Assembly: GCA_017473705.1 (NCBI GenBank)
Contig: JAFUJQ010000050.1
Location: forward strand, 1-64,000
From: Bacteroidales bacterium
GTDB taxonomy: Bacteria; Bacteroidota; Bacteroidia; Bacteroidales; UBA932
Direction of reading: 5' to 3'
DNA: 64,000 bases
Shown here piece by piece: positions 29,161 through 38,905 of the stretch (position 1 is its first letter; every line of letters begins with the position of its first letter). The notes under the pieces were generated by a model that was not told the DNA's origin, did not search any database, and saw nothing but the letters and a program-made list of their open reading frames with translations. The position numbers and the translations under genes are program-made.

Positions 29161-31182
29161 CTACAAATAGTCCTCAAAATACATGGATATCTTGTCATGC
29201 AGATGCACTCTGTCCTTCCCTATGACATTGTGTTCGTGACAAGGGTATGGGAAATAGTCTACCTGAACATTGTTTATCACGCATTCTCTGACAAAGCTGA
29301 GACTGTGCTCCCAAAGCACGACAGGGTCTATCGCTCCTTGGCATATGAGCAGTTTGCCTTTGAGATCCTTGGCCTTGTTGATCAGGCTTGTCTTCTCATA
29401 TCCCTTAGGATTGACGTCAGGACTGTCCATGTAACGTTCTCCATACATCACTTCGTACCACTTCCAGTCGATGACCGGACCGCCTGCCACGGCTACCTTG
29501 AATACATCCGGATAGTTTGTGATGAGTGAGATGGTCATGAATCCTCCGTAGCTCCATCCGTGCACTCCGATGCGTTCCTTGTCCACATAAGGCAGTTCCA
29601 TGAGCATCTTCACGCCCTCCATCTGATCCGCCATTTCGGCCTGGCCGCACTGTCTGTGGATAGCCTTTTCAAAGGCTGCCCCACGGTTCTGCGTGCCTCT
29701 GTTGTCCTGCACATATACGAGATAGCCTCTCTGGGCCATATACATCTCCCATCTGCGAAGCTCACCCATGAATGTATTCCTGACCATCTGTGAGTGCGGG
29801 CCTCCGTAAACATATACGATTACCGGGTACTTCTTGGCGGGATCAAAGTCCTTCGGCTTTATAAGGCGGTAGTAGTTGTCGAATCTTCCGTCTGCGCTTC
29901 TTACCTTGCCGAGCGTGATCTCGGTGTATGCATAGTCGGTCGTAGGATCGTCAGCCGTAAGCAAGGTTCTTATTGCTGTGCCGTCAGATGTGCACAGATT
30001 GGTCATTCTTGGTACATTGAGGCTGCTCCATGAGTCGATATAGTGCATGCAGTCGGGACTCATTTCGATCTGGTGCCATCCCTCTTCAGTCGTAAGCTGA
30101 CGGGGCTTTCCTATCCTGACGCCCTCAGCTCCCTTGTGTGATGAAGAATCTGGAACCTTGATGCTCACGCGGAACAAGTGGTTCTCGATAGGGGATATTT
30201 CAGCAGAAGTGTACCAGATGTAGTTTCCGTCGTTTCCGACATAAGCGAGGTCGGCGTCTGTCTCTGCAATCCTGCGGATATTGCCCTTGAAGTCGCACAG
30301 ATAGAGGTTTCTGTAACCGTCCCTGTTGTCTGTCCTGTATATGAACAGATTGTCCGAACCCTTGACGAACCATACGGGATCCTGTGGCTCCACATATCTG
30401 TCATTGTCTTCAGTCAGAATTGTCTTGATGAATGCTCCGTTTCCTGCATCGTACATGTTCATGTGCATATGCTTCTGGCTGCGGTCCAGCACCTGGACAA
30501 TGATCTTTGACGCATCCGGAGTCCAGCTTATGTTGGTGAGGTACTGATCTTCGCCAAAGTCGTTGATCTTCAAATATATGGCCTTGCATGTGTGCAGATC
30601 GTAAATCCCGATTTGTATGATTTCCGAATCCATTCCCGCCATAGGATACTTGATCTCCTTCAGCGTTCCGGTCCTTGTCGTGATGTCAAGGAGAGGGAAT
30701 GAACTGACCTTGCTCTCGTCTTTCTTGTAGAAGGCGACCTTGCTGCTGTCCGGTGCCCAGAAGATTCCCTCGCTGATTCCGAACTCGTTGCGGCTGACAT
30801 ATTCGCCATATGTGATGTCCGGATCCTTGCTCTTGGCCACGGTCAGCACCAGCCCCTTGTCAGTGCGGTAGTAGATGCTCTTGTTCTTGGTGTATATCGT
30901 TTCCTTGCGCTGAACCGGCTTGTAAGGCTTTTCGAGCCTTGTGTTGATGTTGAATGAAACGGCACGGCCGTTCTTCATCATTATGATGTCCTCATTGCTG
31001 CCCCATGTGCACCAGAGGTTTTCCGGGGACAGTTCTCTGGAAAGTATGGTCTCTTCCATCGTCAGGATCTTGCCTGACTGCTGATTTGCCTCACGAACTG
31101 CGATTGTGCCTGGCTGAGCAGACAAAGTGAATCCTATGCTCATCAGGCATAGGATTGTGAAAAATCTTGTCATATCTGTCAT
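29161..31182 (-). CDS. S9 family dipeptidyl peptidase (DPP-IV-like)
   Basis: A secreted or periplasmic serine peptidase of 673 residues. The signal peptide is MTRFFTILCLMSIGFTLSAQ. Residues about 30-410 form the beta-propeller with NEFGISEGIFWAPDSSKVAF, the region holding substrate N-terminus contacts. The alpha/beta-hydrolase domain has the nucleophile in GWSYGGFM, the aspartate in GAIDPVV and the histidine in PCHEHNV. It likely removes X-Pro or similar dipeptides from oligopeptides. The start codon overlaps the stop of the small membrane protein upstream, so the two are translationally coupled. Confidence 0.88.
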   Translation of the reverse strand: MTDMTRFFTILCLMSIGFTLSAQPGTIAVREANQQSGKILTMEETILSRELSPENLWCTWGSNEDIIMMKNGRAVSFNINTRLEKPYKPVQRKETIYTKNKSIYYRTDKGLVLTVAKSKDPDITYGEYVSRNEFGISEGIFWAPDSSKVAFYKKDESKVSSFPLLDITTRTGTLKEIKYPMAGMDSEIIQIGIYDLHTCKAIYLKINDFGEDQYLTNISWTPDASKIIVQVLDRSQKHMHMNMYDAGNGAFIKTILTEDNDRYVEPQDPVWFVKGSDNLFIYRTDNRDGYRNLYLCDFKGNIRRIAETDADLAYVGNDGNYIWYTSAEISPIENHLFRVSIKVPDSSSHKGAEGVRIGKPRQLTTEEGWHQIEMSPDCMHYIDSWSSLNVPRMTNLCTSDGTAIRTLLTADDPTTDYAYTEITLGKVRSADGRFDNYYRLIKPKDFDPAKKYPVIVYVYGGPHSQMVRNTFMGELRRWEMYMAQRGYLVYVQDNRGTQNRGAAFEKAIHRQCGQAEMADQMEGVKMLMELPYVDKERIGVHGWSYGGFMTISLITNYPDVFKVAVAGGPVIDWKWYEVMYGERYMDSPDVNPKGYEKTSLINKAKDLKGKLLICQGAIDPVVLWEHSLSFVRECVINNVQVDYFPYPCHEHNVIGKDRVHLHDKISMYFEDYL

Positions 31183-31565
31183 TAATTATCTCTGACTGAA
31201 ACTATTCTGTCTACTATGTATTCCTGTTTCCCTCTCCAAGGCAATGCTCCAAGATATTCCTTGTAGTGCAGTTCCACTAGCTTTCCGCCACATCTCATCA
31301 GTGAGTCTGCAATTGCGGGGTCGGTGATGGAGAAGTCGAATTCGTATGATTGAATGGATCCTGCGTTTGCTCCCTTTCCCTTGCCGAAGCCGGCCTGAAT
31401 GGCACGGCCTTCATATGTCTTGAATATATATCCCTTGCGGACAACGAAATTCAGCTCTCCGGCCTTGACTCCTTCTCCGAAGACAAAGTAGAACTTGAAG
31501 TAGATGAAGCCTGCAAGTACGAGAACAAGAATAAGCGACGCTATGCCGATGATTTTACCTTTCAT
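31182..31565 (-). CDS. small membrane-anchored protein, unknown function
   Basis: A 127-residue protein with one N-terminal membrane segment (about residues 5-24) and a soluble part containing GVKAGELNFVVRKGYIFKTYEGRAIQ and DFSITDPAIADSL. It looks like a conserved Bacteroidetes hypothetical protein. The soluble part would face the periplasm. It overlaps the DPP-IV-like gene (TAATG junction). A TATTTTTG on the minus strand (31583-31590) is a possible -7 box. No enzymatic motif is visible. Confidence 0.75.
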   Translation of the reverse strand: MKGKIIGIASLILVLVLAGFIYFKFYFVFGEGVKAGELNFVVRKGYIFKTYEGRAIQAGFGKGKGANAGSIQSYEFDFSITDPAIADSLMRCGGKLVELHYKEYLGALPWRGKQEYIVDRIVSVRDN

Positions 31566-31628
31566 AATGATTTCCTTTTATGCAAAAATAGTGAAAATAT
31601 CAGTATATTAGCATAAAAATATGTATTT

Positions 31629-33611
31629 ATGAAAAAGGCTGTCCTGCTGTCTGCTCTTCTCTTGATTTTCGCTGGTGATCTGTGCTCACAAACCTGGCAG
31701 TCAGACAAATATTCAATGTTTGTCCACTTCGGACTGTATTCCAGGCTTGGCGGCGTATGGGACGGGGAACCGGTCAGACAAGGTTACAGTGAACAGATCC
31801 AGTCTTTTGCAGGCATATTCTCAGATTGGTATGCTGCGACCGCATATGAGTTCGATCCTGTAGGATTCGATGCTGATGCGATTGCAGATCTGGCAGTCAA
31901 GGGAGGAATGCGCTCCGTGGTCTTCACGACTAAGCATCATGACGGATTCTGCATGTTCAATACACAGACTACGACATATGACTGCGTCGACATGACCCCT
32001 TCCGGAAGAGACTATGTGCGTGAAATGTCCGATGCCTGTGCCCGCAGAGGACTTCGTCTTGGTCTGTATTTTTCGCTTATAGACTGGAATCACCCTTATG
32101 CCTACCCGATTTCAAGCCATAATGCAGATTTCGTGACTCCCGAACATCATGAGTTCAACAAGGCTCAGGTACGTGAACTGCTCTCTTCTTACGGCCCGAT
32201 ATCAGAGCTGTGGTTCGACATGGGATCTCTCGAGCCATGGCAGAGCCGTGAACTGTATGATCTGGTGAAGTCCCTGCAGCCGGATTGCATGGTGAGCGGC
32301 CGTCTGGGGAATGATGTATACGACTTTGCGGTGATGGCTGACAATAAACTGCCGCAGACGGCGCTCCAGGCCCCTTGGCAGAGCGCGGCGTCTATGTTTC
32401 CCGAAACATGGAGCTACCGCAGCTGGCAGGAAAGGGGTAATGTCGAGGACAAGGTCGCCGAGAAACTTCGCACATTGATCGCCGTCGTTTCGCGTGGAGG
32501 AAATTACCTCTTGAATATAGGTCCGGCCTCGGATGGAAGCATCGTACCTTTTGAGAGTGAAGTGATCATGTCCATAGGACGATGGCTGGAAAAGAACGGC
32601 GATGCGATCTATGGTGCCGAGCCTTCTCCATACATGACTGAATTCGAGTGGGGTGACGTCACCCGGAAAGGGGATGTCCTTTATCTGCTTCTTACAGGGG
32701 AATGTCCTGACTCACGGATGATTACGTTGCCAGGTGTCAGACGTAAGATCCATGTCACTCCTGACATGTTTGACCCTGTAGATGTGTATGTCATAAAGGT
32801 GGAACATTCAAAAGGGCTATATGAACCGGAGGAGGAGTTTCTGCCTTCCGATACCGTGCTTTCATGGGACAACGCAACTCCGTGCTGCAGCTATTCCTGC
32901 TTTGACTATTACAGCAACTACAGAAGTGTCGTGGGATATGAATGGAATGTCGATATGCGTCGTCCAGCCTCATCCGTGGAGATATCATATACCTCAGAAG
33001 AAGTCGGAAGAAAGATATCCCTGACGCTCGGTGATGTAGAGATTGAGCTTGTCCTTGACGCCAGCAGTCCGGTCGATCTGGCGTCAGGCGTCAATGTGTC
33101 AGGTGCAACCTTGGGAAGGATGCGTGGAGGCACTTTCGATCACGCAATAGACACAGATCGTGTGGATGAATGGAAATCTTCTGACGATTATCCGGCGGAG
33201 ATGCCTTCGGCTGGATTTTCGAATTATCTCCTAAGGACCTTTGTTTCATCTGATAAACCTGCACTTGTGCTTTTTGACGTATGCGCAGGCAACGGGGTGG
33301 AACTCCGGATTGATGGAAACACCATGATGAAACACCTGAATCCTTACAGGACGGAGAATCGAACGGAAAAAGTATTGGTAGAGGTCCGGAATGAAGCTAT
33401 GGAAGTGATCCTGCGCTCATATAACAGATTTGAGAAAACTGCAACAGCAGGGTTCAGAGTGTCGGATGAGCAGAGGGCCTACAGGATGAAGGTAGATTTG
33501 CAGGAGCCTGTAAAAGAGCGCAAGGTCAGGGTGGGCCTTAAAGCTGCAGATACTGATTCGCCTCATACTGACTGTGGACTTCATAATTTAAGAATCAGCC
33601 TGTTGCGTTGA
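31629..33611 (+). CDS. GH29 family alpha-L-fucosidase
   Basis: A secreted glycoside hydrolase of 660 residues. The signal peptide is about residues 1-20. The catalytic barrel has KYSMFVHFGLYSRLGGVW, VFTTKHHDGFCMF, and the nucleophile aspartate in ISELWFDMGSLEP. RGGNYLLNIGPASDGSI closes the barrel. Residues after about 400 form beta-rich accessory domains, the last resembling a fucosidase C-terminal/carbohydrate-binding region. There is no SusC/SusD pair or regulator nearby, so it is a lone enzyme rather than part of a utilisation locus. The substrate is probably alpha-1,3/4 or 1,2 fucosyl glycans, not decidable here. Confidence 0.88.
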   Translation: MKKAVLLSALLLIFAGDLCSQTWQSDKYSMFVHFGLYSRLGGVWDGEPVRQGYSEQIQSFAGIFSDWYAATAYEFDPVGFDADAIADLAVKGGMRSVVFTTKHHDGFCMFNTQTTTYDCVDMTPSGRDYVREMSDACARRGLRLGLYFSLIDWNHPYAYPISSHNADFVTPEHHEFNKAQVRELLSSYGPISELWFDMGSLEPWQSRELYDLVKSLQPDCMVSGRLGNDVYDFAVMADNKLPQTALQAPWQSAASMFPETWSYRSWQERGNVEDKVAEKLRTLIAVVSRGGNYLLNIGPASDGSIVPFESEVIMSIGRWLEKNGDAIYGAEPSPYMTEFEWGDVTRKGDVLYLLLTGECPDSRMITLPGVRRKIHVTPDMFDPVDVYVIKVEHSKGLYEPEEEFLPSDTVLSWDNATPCCSYSCFDYYSNYRSVVGYEWNVDMRRPASSVEISYTSEEVGRKISLTLGDVEIELVLDASSPVDLASGVNVSGATLGRMRGGTFDHAIDTDRVDEWKSSDDYPAEMPSAGFSNYLLRTFVSSDKPALVLFDVCAGNGVELRIDGNTMMKHLNPYRTENRTEKVLVEVRNEAMEVILRSYNRFEKTATAGFRVSDEQRAYRMKVDLQEPVKERKVRVGLKAADTDSPHTDCGLHNLRISLLR

Positions 33612-33643
33612 TTTGGCGGTCTCAATTAAATTGGTTATATTTA
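33612..33643 (+). promoter_or_regulatory. promoter of arcA
   Basis: TTTG at 33612-33615, a 20-base spacer and TATATTTA at 33636-33643 (last base off consensus). The start site would be near 33650, which excludes the long upstream frame and supports the ATG at 33671. Confidence 0.6.
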
Positions 33644-33670
33644 CAAAAATTGGCCATCGGCCTTATTATT

Positions 33671-34945
33671 ATGGCACAGCAGAAATTAAAGATCGAGGTT
33701 CAGTCCGAAATCGGAAGACTCAATGCGGTCCTTTTACACAGGCCCGGAGCGGAAGTGGAAAACATGACACCTCTCAATGTCCAGAGGGCCTTATACAGTG
33801 ATATCCTTAACCTCTCCATCGCTCAGTCGGAATACGAGCAGCTTTACGGAGTTCTCTCGAAAGTTGCGGATGTATATGAAGTGCGTTCCCTTCTGATAGA
33901 TGTCCTTGAGCAGGCCAAGCCTCGCGAGGATCTTATAAGGAGGATCTGTACGACTGAAGATGTAATGCCGTATTATGAGGAACTCATGCAGATGAGGTCA
34001 TCAGATCTTGCGCGGGTTCTGATAGAGGGCCTTCCGGCAAGGATCAATACTCTGACTGCCTATCTGAAAAATGAGTATTACGCGCTTTATCCGCTTTACA
34101 ACTTCTATTTTACCCGGGATGCGGCAGTGACCATAGGCAACCAGGCTCTCGTGTGCCGAATGGCTAACAAGGTGAGAATGCGCGAGTCATTCATCATGGA
34201 TGCCATATACCGCAACAGCGGGGCATTCGAATGCACCGTGGTCGATGCAAATTACCTCCAGACAGATAAGTCTGAAGTGATCATGGAAGGAGGTGACATC
34301 CTCATAGCCAGGGAAGACATACTTATCATAGGAAACGGTGTCAGGACAACGCCTCAGGGAATCGACTTCATGATTGACAGGTTCCGCAAGTCGGTTCCTT
34401 GCGGGAGATATAATGTCATAGTGCAGCAACTTCCTTCCGAGCCGGAGTCATTCATTCATCTGGATATGGTGTTTACTCTTCTGGATAATGACAAATGTAT
34501 GGTTTTCAAACCATTAATCACTCAAGCCAATCAGTATCAGACAGTTCATATTGTCATTGAAGACGGAAAGGTCACCAGCATCCGTCCTGTGGCCGGCCTG
34601 CTGAGTGTGCTCAAGAAGCTCGGAATGGATCTCAAACCTATAGTTTGCGGAGGTGCGGACGAGTGGGACCAGGAAAGGGAACAGTGGCACAGCGGAGCGA
34701 ACTTCTTTGCATTCGCGCCGGGAAAGGTCATATCATATGCAAGAAACATCCACACATTGGAAGAACTTTCAAAAAGCGGATTCGATATTGTAAAGGCAAA
34801 TGACTTCATATCAGGAACTGCAGATTCCGTTGTCTATGGGAATTCACCTTGCGTGCTGACCATAGATGGTTCGGAGCTGCCTAGAGGAGGCGGTGGCGCC
34901 AGATGCATGACAATGCCATTGTCAAGAAGACCTCTGGAAGCATAG
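33671..34945 (+). CDS. arcA: arginine deiminase
   Basis: Hydrolyses arginine to citrulline and ammonia, 424 residues. It shows VLLHRPGAEVENMTP, NFYFTRDAAVTIG, MEGGDILIAREDIL, the catalytic histidine in FIHLDMVFTLLD and the nucleophile cysteine in the terminal GGGGARCMTMPLSRR. The frame opens 63 bases earlier, but the promoter at 33612-33643 supports this ATG. No carbamate kinase, ornithine carbamoyltransferase or antiporter is beside it, so a full deiminase pathway is not shown here. ndk follows after 27 bases. Confidence 0.95.
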   Translation: MAQQKLKIEVQSEIGRLNAVLLHRPGAEVENMTPLNVQRALYSDILNLSIAQSEYEQLYGVLSKVADVYEVRSLLIDVLEQAKPREDLIRRICTTEDVMPYYEELMQMRSSDLARVLIEGLPARINTLTAYLKNEYYALYPLYNFYFTRDAAVTIGNQALVCRMANKVRMRESFIMDAIYRNSGAFECTVVDANYLQTDKSEVIMEGGDILIAREDILIIGNGVRTTPQGIDFMIDRFRKSVPCGRYNVIVQQLPSEPESFIHLDMVFTLLDNDKCMVFKPLITQANQYQTVHIVIEDGKVTSIRPVAGLLSVLKKLGMDLKPIVCGGADEWDQEREQWHSGANFFAFAPGKVISYARNIHTLEELSKSGFDIVKANDFISGTADSVVYGNSPCVLTIDGSELPRGGGGARCMTMPLSRRPLEA

Positions 34946-34972
34946 CAAATCATAATTTACTACATAATCAAT

Positions 34973-35434
34973 ATGGAAAGAACACTTGTAATACTTAAGC
35001 CTGGATGCCTTCAGAGAGGACTCATAGGCGAGGTTATCTCAAGATTTGAGAAAAGGGGATTGAAGCTTGTAGCGATGAAGATGGTACAGCTTGATGAAGA
35101 AATCCTGAAAGTCCACTATGCTCATCTTCTTGACCGTCCGTTTTTCCCTTGGCTTCGCGACGGCATGATGGCCGCTCCCGTGATCCTCTGCTGCTGGGAA
35201 GGATACAGCGCAGTTCAGGTTGTAAGGGACATGGCAGGAGCGACAAAGGGAAGCAAGGCTGTTCCGGGAACAATCCGCGGAGATTACAGCCTGAGCGCTC
35301 AGGAGAATATAGTGCACACATCTGATTCCCTTGAGAATGCAAAGATAGAGCTTGAGAGATTCTTTGTTGAGTCAGATTACTGCGACTACAAGTCTCCGCT
35401 TGATCCTTTCAAGTATGCTCCGGATGAATATTGA
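34973..35434 (+). CDS. ndk: nucleoside diphosphate kinase
   Basis: Transfers the gamma phosphate between nucleoside triphosphates and diphosphates, 153 residues. RTLVILKPGCLQRGLIGEV opens the fold; the phosphohistidine is in ENIVHTSDSLENA. PGTIRGDYS is conserved. A short insertion near HLLDRPFFPWLRDG and the C-terminal tail FKYAPDEY make it slightly longer than the 140-residue norm. It may be co-transcribed with arcA and ends at a strong terminator. Confidence 0.95.
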   Translation: MERTLVILKPGCLQRGLIGEVISRFEKRGLKLVAMKMVQLDEEILKVHYAHLLDRPFFPWLRDGMMAAPVILCCWEGYSAVQVVRDMAGATKGSKAVPGTIRGDYSLSAQENIVHTSDSLENAKIELERFFVESDYCDYKSPLDPFKYAPDEY

Positions 35435-35444
35435 TATGGTCTGG

Positions 35445-35494
35445 AAAAGAATGAAAGAGCTTACAGCAGCGCTGTGAGCTCTTTCATTCTTTTT
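35445..35494. terminator. bidirectional terminator overlapping gpsA coding sequence
   Basis: A 17-bp perfect stem, AAAAGAATGAAAGAGCT (35445-35461) with its complement at 35477-35493, plus an inner CAGC/GCTG stem. The right half encodes the last codons and stop of gpsA on the minus strand, so one hairpin serves ndk and gpsA. Confidence 0.85.
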
Positions 35495-36465
35495 CTAGGA
35501 CTTACTCTCTTGTAGAGTATGTCATATACCATGTCGGCGATCGGCATATCTATGTTGTGCCTTTCGTTGATTTTCTTTATGCATGCGGCTGCGTAGTAGC
35601 CTTCAGCAATCATAGTCATCTCGTTGAGAGCACTCTTTACCGTGCATCCGTGTCCTATCAGCTGACCGAGACGACGGTTGCGGCTGAATGATGAATATGA
35701 GGTCACAAGCAGATCGCCAAGGTATGCCGAGTTCATTGTATCCCTCTCGAACGGATAGCTTTCGTTGATGAACCTTGTCAGTTCCTTCGCACATGCGGCG
35801 GTGAGCACCGCCCGGAAGTTGTCTCCATATCCCAGGCCATAGGCGAGTCCTGAGGCTATGGCATAGATGTTCTTGAGAATTGCCGCGTATTCAATGCCGT
35901 ATATGTCGGTAGAGTAGCTGACCTTGAAGTCATTGCTCCTGAACATCTCACCGATCTTTCGGGCATTCTCTTCGTCCTTGCAAGCTACTGTAAGGTATGA
36001 AAGCTTGTTTCGTGATACTTCCTCTGCATGTGATGGGCCGGATATGAGGCCAAGGTTGTCATATGAGAGTCCGAAGGAGTTTCTGAAATATTCTGTAATT
36101 GTCGAATTGTCGTCTGATATTATACCTTTGGTTGCAGAAAGTATGAACTTGCCGTCAAGTGACTCGGTGAGTTCTTCCATGACATTCTTGAGAAATGCTG
36201 ACGGTGTAGCTATCAGAATGATCTCGCAGTTTCTTACTACTTCATTGATATCCTGTGTCGGATGTATGAAGTCCGGATGGAACTCGACGTCACTGAGGTA
36301 TTTGGCATTCCTGCCTTCTGTGAGAAGGCTTTCCATCACTTCCTCATTTCTGATGTGCCACCACACTTCAATCCTGTTTCGCTCCAATGTGTGAACCAGA
36401 GCTGTCGCCCAGCTGCCGTAGCCGATCACGCCACATCTCGTATTATCAGATATATTGAATGCCAT
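35461..36465 (-). CDS. gpsA: glycerol-3-phosphate dehydrogenase [NAD(P)+]
   Basis: Makes sn-glycerol-3-phosphate for phospholipids, 334 residues. The dinucleotide motif is GVIGYGSWATAL, followed by IATPSAFL; the catalytic lysine is in AAILKNIYAIASG; SGPSHAEEV and GDLLVTSYSSFSRNRRLG are also typical. The C-terminus MKELTALL is encoded inside the shared terminator hairpin. CAAATATA at 36491-36498 reads as TATATTTG on this strand, a likely -7 box. It lies downstream of the V-ATPase terminator and is a separate unit. Confidence 0.95.
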   Translation of the reverse strand: MAFNISDNTRCGVIGYGSWATALVHTLERNRIEVWWHIRNEEVMESLLTEGRNAKYLSDVEFHPDFIHPTQDINEVVRNCEIILIATPSAFLKNVMEELTESLDGKFILSATKGIISDDNSTITEYFRNSFGLSYDNLGLISGPSHAEEVSRNKLSYLTVACKDEENARKIGEMFRSNDFKVSYSTDIYGIEYAAILKNIYAIASGLAYGLGYGDNFRAVLTAACAKELTRFINESYPFERDTMNSAYLGDLLVTSYSSFSRNRRLGQLIGHGCTVKSALNEMTMIAEGYYAAACIKKINERHNIDMPIADMVYDILYKRVSPRKRMKELTALL

Positions 36466-36520
36466 ACTTTTCGGGTTTCCGTTAATATGGCAAATATAAC
36501 TAAAAACTTTGTTATATGAA

Positions 36521-36555
36521 AAAACCAGTCTGAAGCTGACTTCGGACTGGTTTTT
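36521..36555 (-). terminator. V-ATPase operon terminator
   Basis: AAAACCAGTC at 36521-36530 pairs with GACTGGTTTT at 36545-36554, with an inner AAG/CTT stem, and the minus strand continues into a T-run. It follows the last V-ATPase gene (subunit K) by 22 bases. Confidence 0.85.
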
Positions 36556-36577
36556 CAGTTATATTGATTATATTCTC

Positions 36578-37033
<456 letters not shown>

Positions 37034-37042
37034 TTATTGTTT

Positions 37043-38905
37043 TTATTCTTCTTTATCAGTTGTGAGGGGACTGTAGAATTTTCCAGTACCCTCATATCCG
37101 GAATTCTTGAAATACTCTACGAATGTCAGACGGAGCGGGTGTACGAATGCTCCAAGGCATGACATCGCAAGATTGAGAACGTGTCCGAAGATCAGGATCA
37201 CTATGCAGAACACCCAGTTCAGAGCAGGAATAGGAATGTCAAGTATCATGGTACCCATGATGTTGAATGCATTTCCGAGCATTCCTCCGGCAAGCCCGAG
37301 AGCATATAGACGGATGTAGCTGAGCACGTCTCCAAGGAGTCCTGTGACCATGTTATATGTATCCCAGAGTCCTGATCCTATGTTCACCAGCGGGTTGCGT
37401 CCAGGAGTGTTGAATATGAAGATTGCAAGGCAGCTGATCACAGCCAGTCCTATTACAGCCCATTTCATTGCCATTGGTCCCATTACATTCATCATTCCGA
37501 GAGCAGCTAGGATGATTCCACCTACTATCAGAAGTGTCCATCCCCAGGTGCTGATGGTGCTCTTGAAGCCGAATCTCTTAGTGAATCCGATTGTCTTGAC
37601 CACCATTGCCAGACAGATGTGGAATACTCCGATGCCCACAGCAAGAACCATCTGTGCAGGGAAACCGGCTATCTTTCCGTCAGGGAACCAGCCGTCAACG
37701 CATATCGCCTTGAGCCATTGTGGCGCCCAGGAAGCTTCCAGGATGCTCATTCCGAAGAATGTTCCAAGGAAGAATCCTATAACCAACGTTCCGATTCCGA
37801 GGAAGGTCACAAGCTTGTGCATCTTGCCAAGTCCGCTGTCTGCCATCTTGTATTTGAGGAACATGCCTATAAGGATGAGCAGGATACCATATCCGGCATC
37901 TCCCATACACATTGCAAAGAACAGGAGGAAGAACGGAGCTACGATTGAAGTCGGGTCGAATTCGCCATAAACAGGCATTCCATACATTCCTGTAAGGACT
38001 TCAAACTGACTTGAAAACCAGTTGTTCTTCAATTTAATAGGTGGGTTGTCCTCTTCTGCGGCCTCCTCCTTTATATAAAGGATGCCCATTTCGTCAAATG
38101 CCTTGCAAAGTTCTGCATCATGCTCTACAGGCGCGAATCCCTCCAGTACGTTGATGCGGTTGTCCACTGCTGTTTCTGTAGACAGTTTTGCAAGATAGAG
38201 GTCGAGGTCAACCAGAGTTTCTGTGCACTCAGCCTTTATCTGGGAGATGGCATCCTTGCATCTGAGGAGTCGTCCCTTAACCTGTATGATTTTTTCCGTT
38301 AAAGCGTCAACTTCAGCCTGTGCCTCTTTCCATGAGGCTTCAGGTGCGGCAACCGGATCGACAGGGAGTGAGTATTCGTCTCCTTTTGCAGTGACAGTAA
38401 CAAACCAGATATTATTCTTGTCCTCAGATATTACCTCAAGAGGATATGTCTCAGCCCATTCTGCTGAATATGCCTTTCGGTTTACAGAATAGTACCTCAC
38501 GGTGTAACCGAGAGTTTCAAGAGAATCCAGACGTGTTTTGTCAAAGTCGCCCCAAGGAAGCCTTGCCTTTACATCCTTTTCTGCTGCTGCCTTTGCAAGT
38601 TCAAGTTCAGCTGATTCTACGAGTGCCAGCTGTGCTTCCTTGACTGCGTCAACAGGAGTGGATGCTTCCGCATATGCCTTAGATACCTTTTCAAAGTCTG
38701 AATCCTTCTCATAGCTTATGCCTTCCAGTCTGCCGATCACTTTCTTGGCAGCAGCTACTGAGTCAAGCATAGCAGCAGAGCAGTCATCAACAGGCTTCGC
38801 AGAACGGGTGATGTCGACGACGCCAAGTTCCTGGAGCTTCTCCAGGAAGCCTTCAGTCTCCCCGCTGAGGAGAATGAAGGAGTATTTCATCATTTTATCT
38901 ACCAT
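37043..38905 (-). CDS. atpI: V-type ATPase subunit I (a-subunit homologue)
   Basis: The stator membrane subunit, 620 residues. The first 300 or so residues are cytoplasmic and coiled-coil rich (about 50-110 and 200-240). The C-terminal part has about seven membrane helices with FFLLFFAMCMGDAGYGI and the ion-path helix VLSYIRLYALGLAGGMLGN. The arginine of YIRLYALG is the expected essential residue. The open frame starts earlier, but the ATG at 38905 (MVDKMMKYSF) overlaps the D-subunit gene by 11 bases, the same pattern as A/B, and is preferred. Confidence 0.92.
   Translation of the reverse strand: MVDKMMKYSFILLSGETEGFLEKLQELGVVDITRSAKPVDDCSAAMLDSVAAAKKVIGRLEGISYEKDSDFEKVSKAYAEASTPVDAVKEAQLALVESAELELAKAAAEKDVKARLPWGDFDKTRLDSLETLGYTVRYYSVNRKAYSAEWAETYPLEVISEDKNNIWFVTVTAKGDEYSLPVDPVAAPEASWKEAQAEVDALTEKIIQVKGRLLRCKDAISQIKAECTETLVDLDLYLAKLSTETAVDNRINVLEGFAPVEHDAELCKAFDEMGILYIKEEAAEEDNPPIKLKNNWFSSQFEVLTGMYGMPVYGEFDPTSIVAPFFLLFFAMCMGDAGYGILLILIGMFLKYKMADSGLGKMHKLVTFLGIGTLVIGFFLGTFFGMSILEASWAPQWLKAICVDGWFPDGKIAGFPAQMVLAVGIGVFHICLAMVVKTIGFTKRFGFKSTISTWGWTLLIVGGIILAALGMMNVMGPMAMKWAVIGLAVISCLAIFIFNTPGRNPLVNIGSGLWDTYNMVTGLLGDVLSYIRLYALGLAGGMLGNAFNIMGTMILDIPIPALNWVFCIVILIFGHVLNLAMSCLGAFVHPLRLTFVEYFKNSGYEGTGKFYSPLTTDKEE

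Noticed and set aside
31629..33611. Polysaccharide utilisation locus around the GH29 fucosidase
   Set aside because: No SusC, SusD, sulfatase, other glycosidase or hybrid two-component regulator is next to it.
33671..34945. Arginine deiminase operon (arcABCD)
   Set aside because: Only arcA is present; the neighbours are a fucosidase and ndk.
37344..37970. 208-residue plus-strand frame inside V-ATPase subunit I
   Set aside because: Antisense of hydrophobic helices; proline- and isoleucine-rich shadow.
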